A stretch of 63,476 nucleotides of DNA from Acidimicrobiaceae bacterium RAAP-2 (GTDB taxonomy: Bacteria; Actinomycetota; Acidimicrobiia; Acidimicrobiales; RAAP-2). The stretch lies in the NCBI GenBank assembly GCA_001443545.1, contig LMAD01000009.1, positions 1-63,476 of the forward strand, in the 5' to 3' direction. The stretch's first letter is position 1; the number at the start of each line of letters is the position of its first letter. Under the pieces are notes generated by a model, which was not told the origin of the DNA, did not search any database, and worked only from the letters and a program-made list of their open reading frames with translations. Shown piece after piece: positions 1 to 8,229 of this stretch. Made by a program: the position numbers and the translations under genes.

Positions 1-546
1 GTCGACCTCGAGGTCGACGGGCAGCCCCTGCTCGTCGATCTCGCGACGGGCCCGAACTACTTTTTCCATCACGTCACCGATGAATGACTGGCCACCGAAG
101 CCCGGGAACACCGTCATCAAGAGCAGGAGGTCGATCGAACCCAGAAAGGGGGCGACCACCTCAAAGGCCGTATCGGGATTGGCGGCCAGTCCCACCCGCA
201 CCCCCACGGCGCGGGCTTCGGCGAGTAGCGCGGCGGTATCGCCGATTTCGACGTGGATCGTGCAACCGTCCGCGCCGGCCCGCTGAAACGCTTCGAAGTA
301 GCGTCCCGGCTCGGTCATCATGAGATGACAGTCGAAGAACCGATCACTGTAGCGACGTAGGGAAGAGACGACCGGCGGACCAATCGACACATTCGGCACG
401 AAATGACCATCCATAACGTCGACGTGGAGCCAGTCGGTCTCCGCGTCGATCGACCGAACCTGGTCGGCGAGCGACCCGAAGTCGGCGGCGAGGATGGACG
501 GGGCGATACGAAGGCGGCCAGTCGGTCCGGCGTCGATTGAGGTCAT
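1..546 (-). CDS. rpe: Ribulose-phosphate 3-epimerase, 3' end cut by window edge
   Basis: Interconverts ribulose 5-phosphate and xylulose 5-phosphate in the cytosolic pentose phosphate pathway. 182 residues are visible. The N-terminal APSILAADF motif (15-23), HVDVMDGHFVPN (41-52, with His41 and Asp43) and His74 match the metal-binding residues of the family. The visible part ends at LEVD, where the second catalytic Asp sits, so about 40 residues are missing beyond the left edge. The start is ATG at 546, with a TAGGCT -10 hexamer 7 bases upstream, suggesting its own leaderless transcript although it also trails fmt. Identification is firm. Confidence 0.95.
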   Translation of the reverse strand, partial: MTSIDAGPTGRLRIAPSILAADFGSLADQVRSIDAETDWLHVDVMDGHFVPNVSIGPPVVSSLRRYSDRFFDCHLMMTEPGRYFEAFQRAGADGCTIHVEIGDTAALLAEARAVGVRVGLAANPDTAFEVVAPFLGSIDLLLLMTVFPGFGGQSFIGDVMEKVVRARREIDEQGLPVDLEVD

Positions 547-553
547 ATCCCCC

Positions 554-559
554 AGCCTA
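554..559 (-). promoter_or_regulatory. -10 hexamer TAGGCT upstream of rpe
   Basis: TAGGCT followed by 7 bases and the rpe ATG. No clear -35. Fits the leaderless pattern seen at many genes in this window. Confidence 0.4.
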
Positions 560-569
560 GAGACCTCGC

Positions 570-1448
570 TCACCCCCACCGCGCCGACTCGCCGGAACGT
601 GCATGACCGTTCCACCAGGCGTCGGCCGACATCGTGCGGCCACCCTCGGGGCGCACCTCGTCGACGATTACCGCCCCGGCGCGCGCGCCCATCACCACCA
701 AGCCTTCGCGGCGATCGAGCGTGCCCGACTCCACCATCAGCTGGCCCGGCGCGCCGTGGGCGGCCACCAGGCGGACCCGACTTCCATTCACCAGCGCCCA
801 GGCTCGCTCCAAACGAATGACGCGCAGACACTCCTCGACCGACATCGATGGAACGACGTGGAACGCCTCCGAGTCGAGCTTCGCCGCGTACGTCGGCTCG
901 CCCGACTGGGCCACGGGGTTCGCGAGGAGCAGCGGATCCGCGAGCACCTCGACGAGCGCTTGGGCGCCGAGCGTCGCCAAACGGCCGAGCAGCTCCGAAA
1001 GGGTCGCGTCGCCGATCGGGACCCTGCGTTCGAGGTGCACTGGTCCCGTGTCGAGACTCTCTTCGAGGGTCATGATCGCCACGCCGGTCTCACGGTCCCC
1101 CGCGAGGATCGCTCGTTCGACCGGTGCGGCGCCGCGCCATCGTGGCAGTAGTGAGAAGTGCACGTTGAGCATGGGAACCCGCGCCAGGGTCGAGGCGGGG
1201 ATCATGGCGCCGTAAGCCACCACCACGCCCCGTTCGAGGTCGTAGTGATCGAGCTCGGCCACCCGGTGCACGACCGGGATGCCTCGGCGCTCAGCGGCGG
1301 CCTTCACCGGACTCGCTGACGCCGACGCGCCGCGGCTCCGACGTCGGTCAGGTCGGGTGACCGCGACGACGACGTCGTGTCCGTGATCGATGAGGGCCTC
1401 CAGGGACGCGACGGCCGACGCCGGCGTTCCGAGGAAGGCCACGCGCAT
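570..1448 (-). CDS. fmt: Methionyl-tRNA formyltransferase
   Basis: Formylates the initiator Met-tRNA with 10-formyltetrahydrofolate. At 292 residues it is a little shorter than the 310-residue E. coli enzyme. The N-terminal formyltransferase fold starts MRVAFLGTP. NVHFSLLPRWRGAAP (95-109) carries Asn95 and His97, and ESLDTGP carries Asp133, the expected catalytic trio. The C-terminal OB-like tRNA-binding domain follows. Its ATG directly abuts the def stop codon (TAG then ATG), the usual def-fmt pairing of a formylase and its matching deformylase. Confidence 0.96.
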   Translation of the reverse strand: MRVAFLGTPASAVASLEALIDHGHDVVVAVTRPDRRRSRGASASASPVKAAAERRGIPVVHRVAELDHYDLERGVVVAYGAMIPASTLARVPMLNVHFSLLPRWRGAAPVERAILAGDRETGVAIMTLEESLDTGPVHLERRVPIGDATLSELLGRLATLGAQALVEVLADPLLLANPVAQSGEPTYAAKLDSEAFHVVPSMSVEECLRVIRLERAWALVNGSRVRLVAAHGAPGQLMVESGTLDRREGLVVMGARAGAVIVDEVRPEGGRTMSADAWWNGHARSGESARWG

Positions 1449-1979
1449 CTATTCGCCTAGGAGTCGCCCGAGGCCATCGGGGTCGCGGCTGAGAGTCAGT
1501 CGTCGCTTGCGCAAGAGCTTCTTCGCCTCTCGACGTTGGTCCTCGTCGAGGCGTTCGACGAGGAGCACGCCTTCGAGGTGATCCATCTCGTGCTGAAAGA
1601 TCCGACCCTCGAATTCGTCCGTCTCGACGTCGATTTCGTTCCCGTCGAGGTCGTAACCGATCAGGTGCACGGCGTTCGGCCGCGTGATCTCCCAACTGAG
1701 GCCGGGTACGGAGAGACAGCCCTCCTCGAAGGTCCACTCACCGTCGGTCTCGACGATCACCGGGTTCACCACCACGATGGGCCCATCACCCTGGTCGTAG
1801 ACGAAGATCTTCTTTTGAACGCCAATCTGGTTCGCCGCCAAACCCACGCCAGGCGCTTCGTACATGGTCTCGATCATGACCTCGGCTAGAGCGGCGATTC
1901 TCCCGTCGATGTCGTCGACGGCCGTCGTTGCCTGATTCAATACCGGATCACCGTACACGCGGATAGGTAACGTGCTCAC
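1449..1979 (-). CDS. def: Peptide deformylase
   Basis: Removes the formyl group from nascent N-terminal Met; Fe2+/Zn2+ hydrolase. The 176 residues carry all three family motifs: GVGLAANQIG (44-53), EGCLSVPG (86-93, metal ligand Cys88) and QHEMDHLEG (129-137, ligands His130 and His134, catalytic Glu131). The start is GTG at 1979, preceded by TAGCGT and 6 bases, so it probably has its own leaderless promoter in the 17-base gap after priA. Immediately followed by fmt. Confidence 0.97.
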   Translation of the reverse strand: MSTLPIRVYGDPVLNQATTAVDDIDGRIAALAEVMIETMYEAPGVGLAANQIGVQKKIFVYDQGDGPIVVVNPVIVETDGEWTFEEGCLSVPGLSWEITRPNAVHLIGYDLDGNEIDVETDEFEGRIFQHEMDHLEGVLLVERLDEDQRREAKKLLRKRRLTLSRDPDGLGRLLGE

Positions 1980-1985
1980 CGTTCT

Positions 1986-1991
1986 ACGCTA
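1986..1991 (-). promoter_or_regulatory. -10 hexamer TAGCGT upstream of def
   Basis: TAGCGT, then 6 bases, then the def GTG. Predicts a leaderless def-fmt transcript. Confidence 0.5.
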
Positions 1992-1996
1992 CCGGT

Positions 1997-3700
1997 TCAC
2001 TCAACGGCCACGCGCACCGATGGCGGCCGCGGGTGCCCGCGAATCTCGCTGAGCAAGGTCTCGGAATCGGTGGCGCGCACCACGACGACGTCATCGGCGA
2101 CGCTGACGCGCACGCGGGGCCCGTCGAGTGACGCGGCGAACGCCTTCGCGCCCTCGCCCCGAATTGTCGCGGCCGCACCGAATGGGGCCAGACCGAGCAC
2201 GCGCGCCGTCTCGATCTCATCGTCTAGGAGCGCGTCGAAGGAGCCGCTAATGAGCGACCCCAAGACGACGTCCTCGCCCCGACGAGTCTGGACGACCACC
2301 TGACCACGACCCTCTCGACGACCACCGACCAGCCGACCAGCCTTGCCAACGACGGTGATTGCCTGTCGTCGGGCCGACTCGCGGGGCGCGAGCAGGTACT
2401 GGTCGAAGTCGGCGATCACCACCAACGTCGCGCGCCGGACCCGTTGAAAGACTGCTTCGGTGCCCAGGACCACTCGGTCGAGTGGTGCATCAATTGGATC
2501 GGACGCCGTGACGACACTCACGGATCGACCAATCTGCGCTTCGAGGTCACGTCGAAACGTCGTCACCCCCTGACGCAACCGCTTGACTCGCGTCGAACCA
2601 CACGAACGACAGAACGGCGCTCGGCGTTCATGACCGTCCGCGCAGGCCACCACGTCGTCGACCTCCTCCTCACCCTGCGAGCAGATCGCGCAGCGGTAGA
2701 GCTCGTGACACTGCGCGCAGGCGAGCAACCGACCCCGCCCCAACCGTTGGTGCAGCACGACGACCGCAACGGCTTCGGGGCCACGCAACGCGCGATGCAC
2801 CGCATCGAGGGTGTCGCGAGCGAGGACGCCGTCGTGCGGGTCGCTTGAACGACGGTCGACGGCGACGAGCTGTGGCCATCCGGCGGCGAGCTCTGGCTCA
2901 CGTTGGAAACCGGCTACGGCGAAGCGCGGACTCGGGAGGATCGAACTAGCCCACAACGGACGTCCCTCGCGACGGCACCGCTCGGCCAGCACGTCAAAGG
3001 CGTGCCACGTAGGTATCGAGTCCGACCGGAGGGCTTCGTCATCGACGTCCAGGATCACGGCACCGGCCAGGCGCGCCACCGGAGCCAACGCCACCCCCCG
3101 TGCGCCAACGACGACGGGCCAGCCGGCCCGCATCCGCTCCCACTGCTCGGAGCCCGCCACGTCGCAGCCTCGTTGTTCGAGCCGTCCGCGGAGTCGACGC
3201 GCCCAGGCGTCGGTCGGCGTCACGACGAGCAACGTGCCGGGGAGCGTCGACGTTGCGTGGTAGGCCGCGAGGACGACCCCGAGTGGATCGGACGTCGGTG
3301 CTAGCTGAATGATGCCGGGCTCGTAGACGGGTAGCCGCTCAACGATTCCCAACTCCAGCGGTCGCGCCGGCGGCGCGACCGGCAGGCTGGTGACCAGTCG
3401 AGACGGCGAGGCCGAGACCAGGAACCGAGCGAGCGGTGCGTACCACCGTTCGCTCGCCCAGGCGAGGAGCTCCATCATCTCGGCCGGAGGCCCGAAGCCG
3501 AGCCACTTCGCGATGGGCTTGAGATCGTCGCTCGGGGCCGCCTCCTCGATGACCCAGGCCCGCACGCTGCGGTGATTGAAGTCGACGCGCACCCGGTCCC
3601 CGATTCCAACCGGTTCGAGACGTTCGGGCACGAGGTAGTCGAATGGTCGATCGACCGCCGCGACTTCTGTCACCACCCGGACCGCACGCGGGCGGGTCAC
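1997..3700 (-). CDS. priA: PriA-like primosomal protein N' lacking helicase motifs
   Basis: Replication-restart PriA homologue, probably structural rather than a motor. The N-terminal DNA-binding domain (FDYLVPERL, GDRVRV) is intact, and the central zinc region keeps paired cysteines (CAQC, CAIC, CRSC). No GxGKT-type Walker A is visible, and the DEEH box is replaced by DVDDEA. Loss of ATPase motifs is known for actinobacterial PriA. The frame is open to an ATG at 3754, but a GTG at 3700 overlaps the metK stop by one base (TAGTG), matching the coupling style of the operon; that start gives 567 residues. Followed 17 bases later by def. Confidence 0.85.
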   Translation of the reverse strand: MTRPRAVRVVTEVAAVDRPFDYLVPERLEPVGIGDRVRVDFNHRSVRAWVIEEAAPSDDLKPIAKWLGFGPPAEMMELLAWASERWYAPLARFLVSASPSRLVTSLPVAPPARPLELGIVERLPVYEPGIIQLAPTSDPLGVVLAAYHATSTLPGTLLVVTPTDAWARRLRGRLEQRGCDVAGSEQWERMRAGWPVVVGARGVALAPVARLAGAVILDVDDEALRSDSIPTWHAFDVLAERCRREGRPLWASSILPSPRFAVAGFQREPELAAGWPQLVAVDRRSSDPHDGVLARDTLDAVHRALRGPEAVAVVVLHQRLGRGRLLACAQCHELYRCAICSQGEEEVDDVVACADGHERRAPFCRSCGSTRVKRLRQGVTTFRRDLEAQIGRSVSVVTASDPIDAPLDRVVLGTEAVFQRVRRATLVVIADFDQYLLAPRESARRQAITVVGKAGRLVGGRREGRGQVVVQTRRGEDVVLGSLISGSFDALLDDEIETARVLGLAPFGAAATIRGEGAKAFAASLDGPRVRVSVADDVVVVRATDSETLLSEIRGHPRPPSVRVAVE

Positions 3701-4899
3701 TAGTTGAGTGACAGCTCCCGGCGCAGGTCGTCGACCCGGGGTGTCTGCTCCCACGTGAATCCCTGGTCACCACGGCCGAAGTGGCCATAGGCGGCGGTGC
3801 GTTGGTAGATCGGCCGACGTAGATCGAGGTCGCGGATAATCGCCGCTGGACGAAGATCGAAGATGGCGTCGACCGCCTTCGCGATCTTGGCCCGGTCAAC
3901 CGTCTCCGTGCCGAACGTCTCAACCAGCACCGACACGGGACGGGCGACTCCGATCGCGTACGCCACCTGGACCTCGCAGCGCTGGGCGGCTCCCGCGGCC
4001 ACCACGTGCTTGGCGACCCAGCGCGCGGCGTAAGCGGCGGAACGGTCGACCTTCGAGGGGTCTTTGCCCGAGAAGGCTCCGCCGCCGTGGCGCGCCATGC
4101 CACCGTAGGTATCGACAATGATCTTGCGCCCGGTCAGTCCGGCGTCAGCGTGCGGGCCACCGAGGACGAACTTGCCCGACGGGTTCACAATCACCCGCAT
4201 GGAGCTGGTGTCGAGGTTCGCCGGTAGCACCGGGCGAATCACGTGTTCGATCACGTCGTGCCTGATCGTCGTCTGGGAGTCGTAGCCGTCTTCGTGCTGG
4301 GTCGACACGAGCACGGTGTCAACCGCCACCGGTCGGCCATTCTCGAAGGCAATTGTCACCTGGGTCTTGCCATCGGGCCCGAGATACGGGATCAACCCAG
4401 AACGACGAACCTGCGCCAGTCGCATCGAGAGTCGGTGTGCCAGCCAGATGGGTACCGGCATGAAATCGTCGTTGTCGTCGCAGGCGTACCCGAACATCAT
4501 GCCTTGGTCACCGGCCCCGAGAGCATTCAACTGGTCCTCGCCGCCCGATCCGGTGCGCAACTCCAGCGCGGCGTCGACGCCACCGGCGATGTCGGGGCTC
4601 TGCTTGTCCAGCGACACCAGGACGGCACAGGTACGACCGTCGAATCCCTTACTGCCGTTGTCGTAGCCAATCTCGAGGATCGTTTTCCGCGCAATCGCGT
4701 TGATATCAACGACCGCCGAGGTCGTAATCTCCCCGGCCACCACACACAGTCCCGTCGTGAGGAGTGTCTCGCAGGCGACTCGGGCGTGGGGGTCCTGGGT
4801 GAGGATGGCGTCGAGGACGCTGTCAGAGACTTGATCCGCGATCTTGTCGGGATGTCCTTCCGTCACCGACTCCGAGGTGAAGAGAGTGCGATCGCTCAT
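3700..4899 (-). CDS. metK: S-adenosylmethionine synthetase
   Basis: Makes S-adenosylmethionine from methionine and ATP. The 399 residues are full length. SVTEGHPDK near residue 11 is the ATP-binding start of the family and GGGAFSGKDPSKVDRS is the phosphate-binding loop. It closes with the conserved GHFGR segment and a short tail. It overlaps coaBC upstream (ATGA) and priA downstream (TAGTG), so it is translationally coupled within the long operon. I see no SAM riboswitch upstream, as expected for an internal gene. Confidence 0.98.
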   Translation of the reverse strand: MSDRTLFTSESVTEGHPDKIADQVSDSVLDAILTQDPHARVACETLLTTGLCVVAGEITTSAVVDINAIARKTILEIGYDNGSKGFDGRTCAVLVSLDKQSPDIAGGVDAALELRTGSGGEDQLNALGAGDQGMMFGYACDDNDDFMPVPIWLAHRLSMRLAQVRRSGLIPYLGPDGKTQVTIAFENGRPVAVDTVLVSTQHEDGYDSQTTIRHDVIEHVIRPVLPANLDTSSMRVIVNPSGKFVLGGPHADAGLTGRKIIVDTYGGMARHGGGAFSGKDPSKVDRSAAYAARWVAKHVVAAGAAQRCEVQVAYAIGVARPVSVLVETFGTETVDRAKIAKAVDAIFDLRPAAIIRDLDLRRPIYQRTAAYGHFGRGDQGFTWEQTPRVDDLRRELSLN

Positions 4900-6128
4900 T
4901 GGTCTCCTTGCGGTAACAATGCAACCACCCTAGTCAACACCTCTAGCGCGACGGACTCTTTCGCCCGCATCGAAATAACTTCCGGGTCTCGACCGCGCAT
5001 CAAGATCCGGACCTCATTGGTCCGGGATTCGAAGCCGGCTCCAGGCGTCATCACGTCGTTCACCACCAAGAGGTCGACCCCCTTACGCATAAACTTCTCT
5101 TGCGCATTGCTGACGACGTCCGTGGTCTCCGCGGCGAATCCGACGATCACCTGTCCGTCGCGTCGGCTGGCGACCAACTCGAGCAGGATGTCGGGAGTTG
5201 CGACGAGGTCCAGGTGTGGTGGTCCGTCGACCTTCTTCAACTTGTTCGCGGCCGGGTCCATGGTGAAGTCCGCTACCGCGGCGGCCATCACGACGACGTC
5301 CGATTGGGCCGCCGCGAACACGGTCTGATCGCGCATCTCGGCCGCGGTCACGACCTCTACCACGTCAATGCGTCGGGCCACGTCGAGGGCGAGCGGCAAA
5401 TCGGTCGTCGTCACCAGCGTCACCGCAGCGCCGAGCCGTGCCGCGACTTCGGCTATCGCGTAGCCCTGGCGGCCCGAGGACCGGTTCGTCAACACCCGTA
5501 CCGGGTCAATTGGCTCGCGGGTACCTCCGGCGGTGACGAGGACGCGATGGCCGGTCAACGGCCCCCGGTACCCCGCCACGATCCGTTCGACCAACTCGAC
5601 GATCGTCGCCGGATCAGCGAGCCGACCAGTGCCGTCATCGCCGCCAGCCAAATGGCCGCGTTCGGGCTCGAGTACGAGCACACCGCGACGGCGCAACGTC
5701 GCCAGATTTTCTTGGACCACCGGCTGTTCCCACATCTCGGTGTGCATCGCCGGACAGAGCAGCACCGGTGACGCGGTCGCCATGAGGGTCGCGGTGAGCA
5801 AGTCATCGGCCAGTCCCGCCGCGTACCGAGCGATGAGGTGGGCGGTTGCCGGCGCGACGACTATAAGGTCGGCCGATTGCCCGAGCGCGGTGTGTGGGAT
5901 CGGCATCTGCGGGTCGTCGTAGAGCCCAACTCGCGCCGGCTCGCTCGCCAGGGCGCTGAACGTCAGTGGACCGACGAAACGGGTGGCGTCAGGTGTGAGG
6001 ATGGGAGCCACGTGATACCCGGCATCGCGCAACCGCCGTAGAACTTCGATCGCCTTATACGCGGCAATACCACCCGACACCCCAAGGACGACTCGTGGGG
6101 CTGGAGAATCAGGCGTCGCGGAGCGCAT
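4896..6128 (-). CDS. coaBC: Bifunctional phosphopantothenoylcysteine decarboxylase/synthetase
   Basis: Carries out two coenzyme A steps: CoaB joins cysteine to phosphopantothenate with CTP, and the flavoprotein CoaC decarboxylates the product. In the 410 residues the N-terminal CoaC domain shows GVSGGIAAYK (16-25), catalytic His79 in IPHTALG and CPAMHTEMW (125-133), the actinobacterial form of the PAMNxxMW motif. The C-terminal CoaB domain shows TAGGTREPIDPVR and the NRSSGRQG segment. It overlaps the rpoZ end by 20 bases and metK by 4 bases. Confidence 0.97.
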   Translation of the reverse strand: MRSATPDSPAPRVVLGVSGGIAAYKAIEVLRRLRDAGYHVAPILTPDATRFVGPLTFSALASEPARVGLYDDPQMPIPHTALGQSADLIVVAPATAHLIARYAAGLADDLLTATLMATASPVLLCPAMHTEMWEQPVVQENLATLRRRGVLVLEPERGHLAGGDDGTGRLADPATIVELVERIVAGYRGPLTGHRVLVTAGGTREPIDPVRVLTNRSSGRQGYAIAEVAARLGAAVTLVTTTDLPLALDVARRIDVVEVVTAAEMRDQTVFAAAQSDVVVMAAAVADFTMDPAANKLKKVDGPPHLDLVATPDILLELVASRRDGQVIVGFAAETTDVVSNAQEKFMRKGVDLLVVNDVMTPGAGFESRTNEVRILMRGRDPEVISMRAKESVALEVLTRVVALLPQGDQ

Positions 6129-6459
6129 CGGTGAAGGCGTCCAGGTCGTTCGCCTCGTCCTGGTGTGCCTGCGCCGCGTCGCGGTCCTGACGTTCCTGTT
6201 CGAGTTCCTCGGCCGTGGGGCGGTGGAACTCGAGTTTGCCCTCGTAGAGCTCCTGCAGGGACAGCGACAGCGACTTGTTCGACAACGACGTCACCTGCGG
6301 CGGAATCATGGCACCGTGGCCCGAGCCCAGTCCGTTGTAGTAGTCGTTGATCTCCCGGGCACGAATCGCCGAAACGGCCACCAGCGTGAACTTCGAGTCA
6401 CCGACCTTCGCCAGCAACGCTTCAATGGGTGGGTCAACAAGCGAGGGGCGCTCGGCCAT
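6109..6459 (-). CDS. rpoZ: RNA polymerase omega subunit
   Basis: Small subunit that assists assembly of RNA polymerase. In 116 residues the core helix region (KVGDSKFTLVAVSAIRAREI) is present, with an actinobacterial insertion before the C-terminal acidic tail. The ATG at 6459 has an AAGGA ribosome site about 7 bases upstream. A TATACT hexamer at 6511-6516 inside the gmk 3' end could give an extra promoter. The order gmk-rpoZ-coaBC-metK is conserved in actinobacteria. Confidence 0.95.
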   Translation of the reverse strand: MAERPSLVDPPIEALLAKVGDSKFTLVAVSAIRAREINDYYNGLGSGHGAMIPPQVTSLSNKSLSLSLQELYEGKLEFHRPTAEELEQERQDRDAAQAHQDEANDLDAFTDALRDA

Positions 6460-6473
6460 GGAATCAATCCTTT

Positions 6474-7040
6474 TTACGCGAGGGAACGACGATCTCGTCG
6501 AAGTTCTTCCAGTATAGAGAGAATTTCGCCGCTGGCCCGCTCTACGTCGTCATTCACGATGATGTGCGTCGCCAGCTCGTGACCGATCCGTATCTCGTGC
6601 GCGGTACTCTGCAGACGACGCTGCACGTGATCGTCACTGTCGCCGCGCCCCCGAAGACGCGACTCGAGGTGCTCCATCGAAGGCGGCACGATCAGGAAAA
6701 TCACCACGTGGTCGTAGTATCGACGCACTTGCTGGGCACCTTGCACCTCGATCTCGAGCAGCACGTCGGCACCGCCGGTATCGGTGGGAACAGGTGTGCC
6801 GTACAGGTTTCCCTGAAACTGGGCCCACTCGAGAAATCGCCCCTCGTCAATCGCGCGTTCGAACGTCTCACGATCGACGAAGACGTATTCGTCACCGGTT
6901 TCGGTCTCGCGTTTCGCGCGCGTGGTCCAACTCCGACTCAACCACAGTCCGTGGTCCTCTTCGGTTAACCGCCGAGCAAGGGTTCCCTTGCCAACTCCAC
7001 CGGGGCCAATCAGTACCGCCAGCAGCGGTTCAGCGCACAA
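6474..7040 (-). CDS. gmk: Guanylate kinase
   Basis: Phosphorylates GMP to GDP. The P-loop GPGGVGKGT lies at residues 12-20 from the chosen start, and SRSWTTRAKR with GDEYVFVD forms the GMP-binding region. The open frame extends to an ATG at 7103, but that would overlap the mIHF gene by 74 bases and add a tail the family lacks. A TTG at 7040 gives 188 residues, normal for the family, with an 11-base overlap. The start is therefore uncertain; the function is not. The mIHF-gmk pairing is typical of actinobacteria. Confidence 0.93.
   Translation of the reverse strand: MCAEPLLAVLIGPGGVGKGTLARRLTEEDHGLWLSRSWTTRAKRETETGDEYVFVDRETFERAIDEGRFLEWAQFQGNLYGTPVPTDTGGADVLLEIEVQGAQQVRRYYDHVVIFLIVPPSMEHLESRLRGRGDSDDHVQRRLQSTAHEIRIGHELATHIIVNDDVERASGEILSILEELRRDRRSLA
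6511..6516 (-). promoter_or_regulatory. Candidate internal -10 TATACT for rpoZ
   Basis: TATACT on the minus strand within the last codons of gmk, about 50 bases before the rpoZ ATG, which has a separate Shine-Dalgarno site. No matching -35 was found. Confidence 0.3.
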
Positions 7041-7350
7041 GGGCTCGAAAGAGTTCGGCGCGCTGCTTGGGTCCAAGCCCTCGAATTCGACGGGTCTTGG
7101 CAATCTGGGCCTTCTGCATGATTCGCTCGGCCTTCACGTCACCAATCGCGGGCAACGCACTGATCAAGTCATACGCGCGCATCTGCGCGACGCACTCCTC
7201 TCGATTAGCCAACTCGAAGAGCTCTTCTAAAGAAAGTTCACCGGTCTTTATCTGCCGTTTCACGTCTGCGCGACGACGACGGTTCGCGACCGCGAGGCGT
7301 GACGCCTCGACTCGCTGCTCTTGCGACAAAGTGGGCGGAGTCGGTGTCAC
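7030..7350 (-). CDS. mihF: Actinobacterial-type integration host factor (mIHF)
   Basis: Nucleoid-associated, helix-turn-helix DNA-bending protein, unrelated in fold to E. coli IHF. The sequence contains the family signatures LSQEQRVEA, RADVKRQIKTGELSLEEL and the helix-hairpin-helix segment SALPAIGDVKAERIM. An ATG at 7365 (MYSVRVTP) is possible, but TATTCT followed by 6 bases lies exactly before a GTG at 7350, so I take the leaderless GTG start (106 residues). Downstream gmk overlaps. Presence of this protein is good evidence for the phylum. Confidence 0.93.
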   Translation of the reverse strand: MTPTPPTLSQEQRVEASRLAVANRRRRADVKRQIKTGELSLEELFELANREECVAQMRAYDLISALPAIGDVKAERIMQKAQIAKTRRIRGLGPKQRAELFRALVR

Positions 7351-7356
7351 GCGCAC

Positions 7357-7362
7357 AGAATA
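7357..7362 (-). promoter_or_regulatory. -10 hexamer TATTCT upstream of mIHF
   Basis: TATTCT, 6 bases, then GTG at 7350. Would allow mIHF and downstream genes to be transcribed independently of the pyrimidine genes. Confidence 0.45.
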
Positions 7363-7392
7363 CATCGTGACGAGCGCTTTTGCACCTAAGAA

Positions 7393-8229
7393 CTACGGCA
7401 ACGCGCTAGATATTTCGTCGCGCCAACGCCGAACTGCATCGTGCAGCGCTCGAGCGTCAGGACCACGGTCGAGAATAGCCCTACCCACGTTGACCAGGAC
7501 TGTTGCACGTGATACCCCGGCGAATAGACGCGATACTCGCTCCACCGACGCCCCCTGGGCGCCGACACCGGGGACGAGCAGCGGTCCACCCAGCCGAGAA
7601 AAATCGAAGGCCGGACGTTCCCTGGTCGCCCCGATCACGGCCCCGACGGCGCCGACATCGTCGGATCGGCCGTTCAGTTCCGCGATCGCCCGCAGTACCG
7701 AGACCTCAACGGCGTCACCGTCGGCCGTGAGCGCGCTCTGGAGGACCCGCCCTTCGGGATTGGACGTCGCGGCGAGCACGAAGAGCCCCCGTCCAGTAGC
7801 CACCGCGGCCGTGACCAGCGGGAGCAGCGATCCGACCCCCAAATATGGATGCGCGGTCAGGGCGTCCACGGCCAACGGCGAGCGGTCCGAGAGCCAGGCC
7901 TGGGCATACCCTTCGACGGAAGAGCCGATGTCACCGCGCTTGGCGTCGGCGATCACGACGAGCGATGCGTCACCGGCCTCGCGAATCACACGTTCGAGGA
8001 CGCGATAGCCCGCCGATCCGAATCGTTCGAAGAACGAAACCTGTGGCTTGACGGCTGCGGCAGTACCGATGGCGGCCTCCAACGTCGCCAGAGCAACGAA
8101 TTCGAGCCCCTCCACGTCGTCTCGTCGTCCCCACTGTTCGATGACTGTGGTGCTCGGGTCGATGCCGACGCACAGTGGTCCAACGTCCAAGATGGTGTTG
8201 CGGAGCCGTACCCCGAACGAATCAACCAT
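7393..8229 (-). CDS. pyrF: Orotidine 5'-phosphate decarboxylase, type 2
   Basis: Last step of UMP synthesis, OMP to UMP. The catalytic segment DAKRGDIGS (95-103, Lys97) is the longer type-2 form found in mycobacteria and myxobacteria; substrate contacts include GIDPS near residue 22. The frame is open to 8355, but the ATG at 8229 (MVDSFGVRL) gives 278 residues and overlaps pyrD by 8 bases, in keeping with the operon. It is followed after a short gap by mIHF. Confidence 0.95.
   Translation of the reverse strand: MVDSFGVRLRNTILDVGPLCVGIDPSTTVIEQWGRRDDVEGLEFVALATLEAAIGTAAAVKPQVSFFERFGSAGYRVLERVIREAGDASLVVIADAKRGDIGSSVEGYAQAWLSDRSPLAVDALTAHPYLGVGSLLPLVTAAVATGRGLFVLAATSNPEGRVLQSALTADGDAVEVSVLRAIAELNGRSDDVGAVGAVIGATRERPAFDFSRLGGPLLVPGVGAQGASVERVSRLFAGVSRATVLVNVGRAILDRGPDARALHDAVRRWRDEISSALP

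Noticed and set aside
4243..5328. 361-codon plus-strand frame across metK and coaBC
   Set aside because: Antisense to two certain genes with overlapping starts; no domain and no start signals.
7041..7103. Guanylate kinase starting at ATG 7103
   Set aside because: It would overlap mIHF by 74 bases and add residues the family lacks; TTG 7040 is more likely, though unproven.
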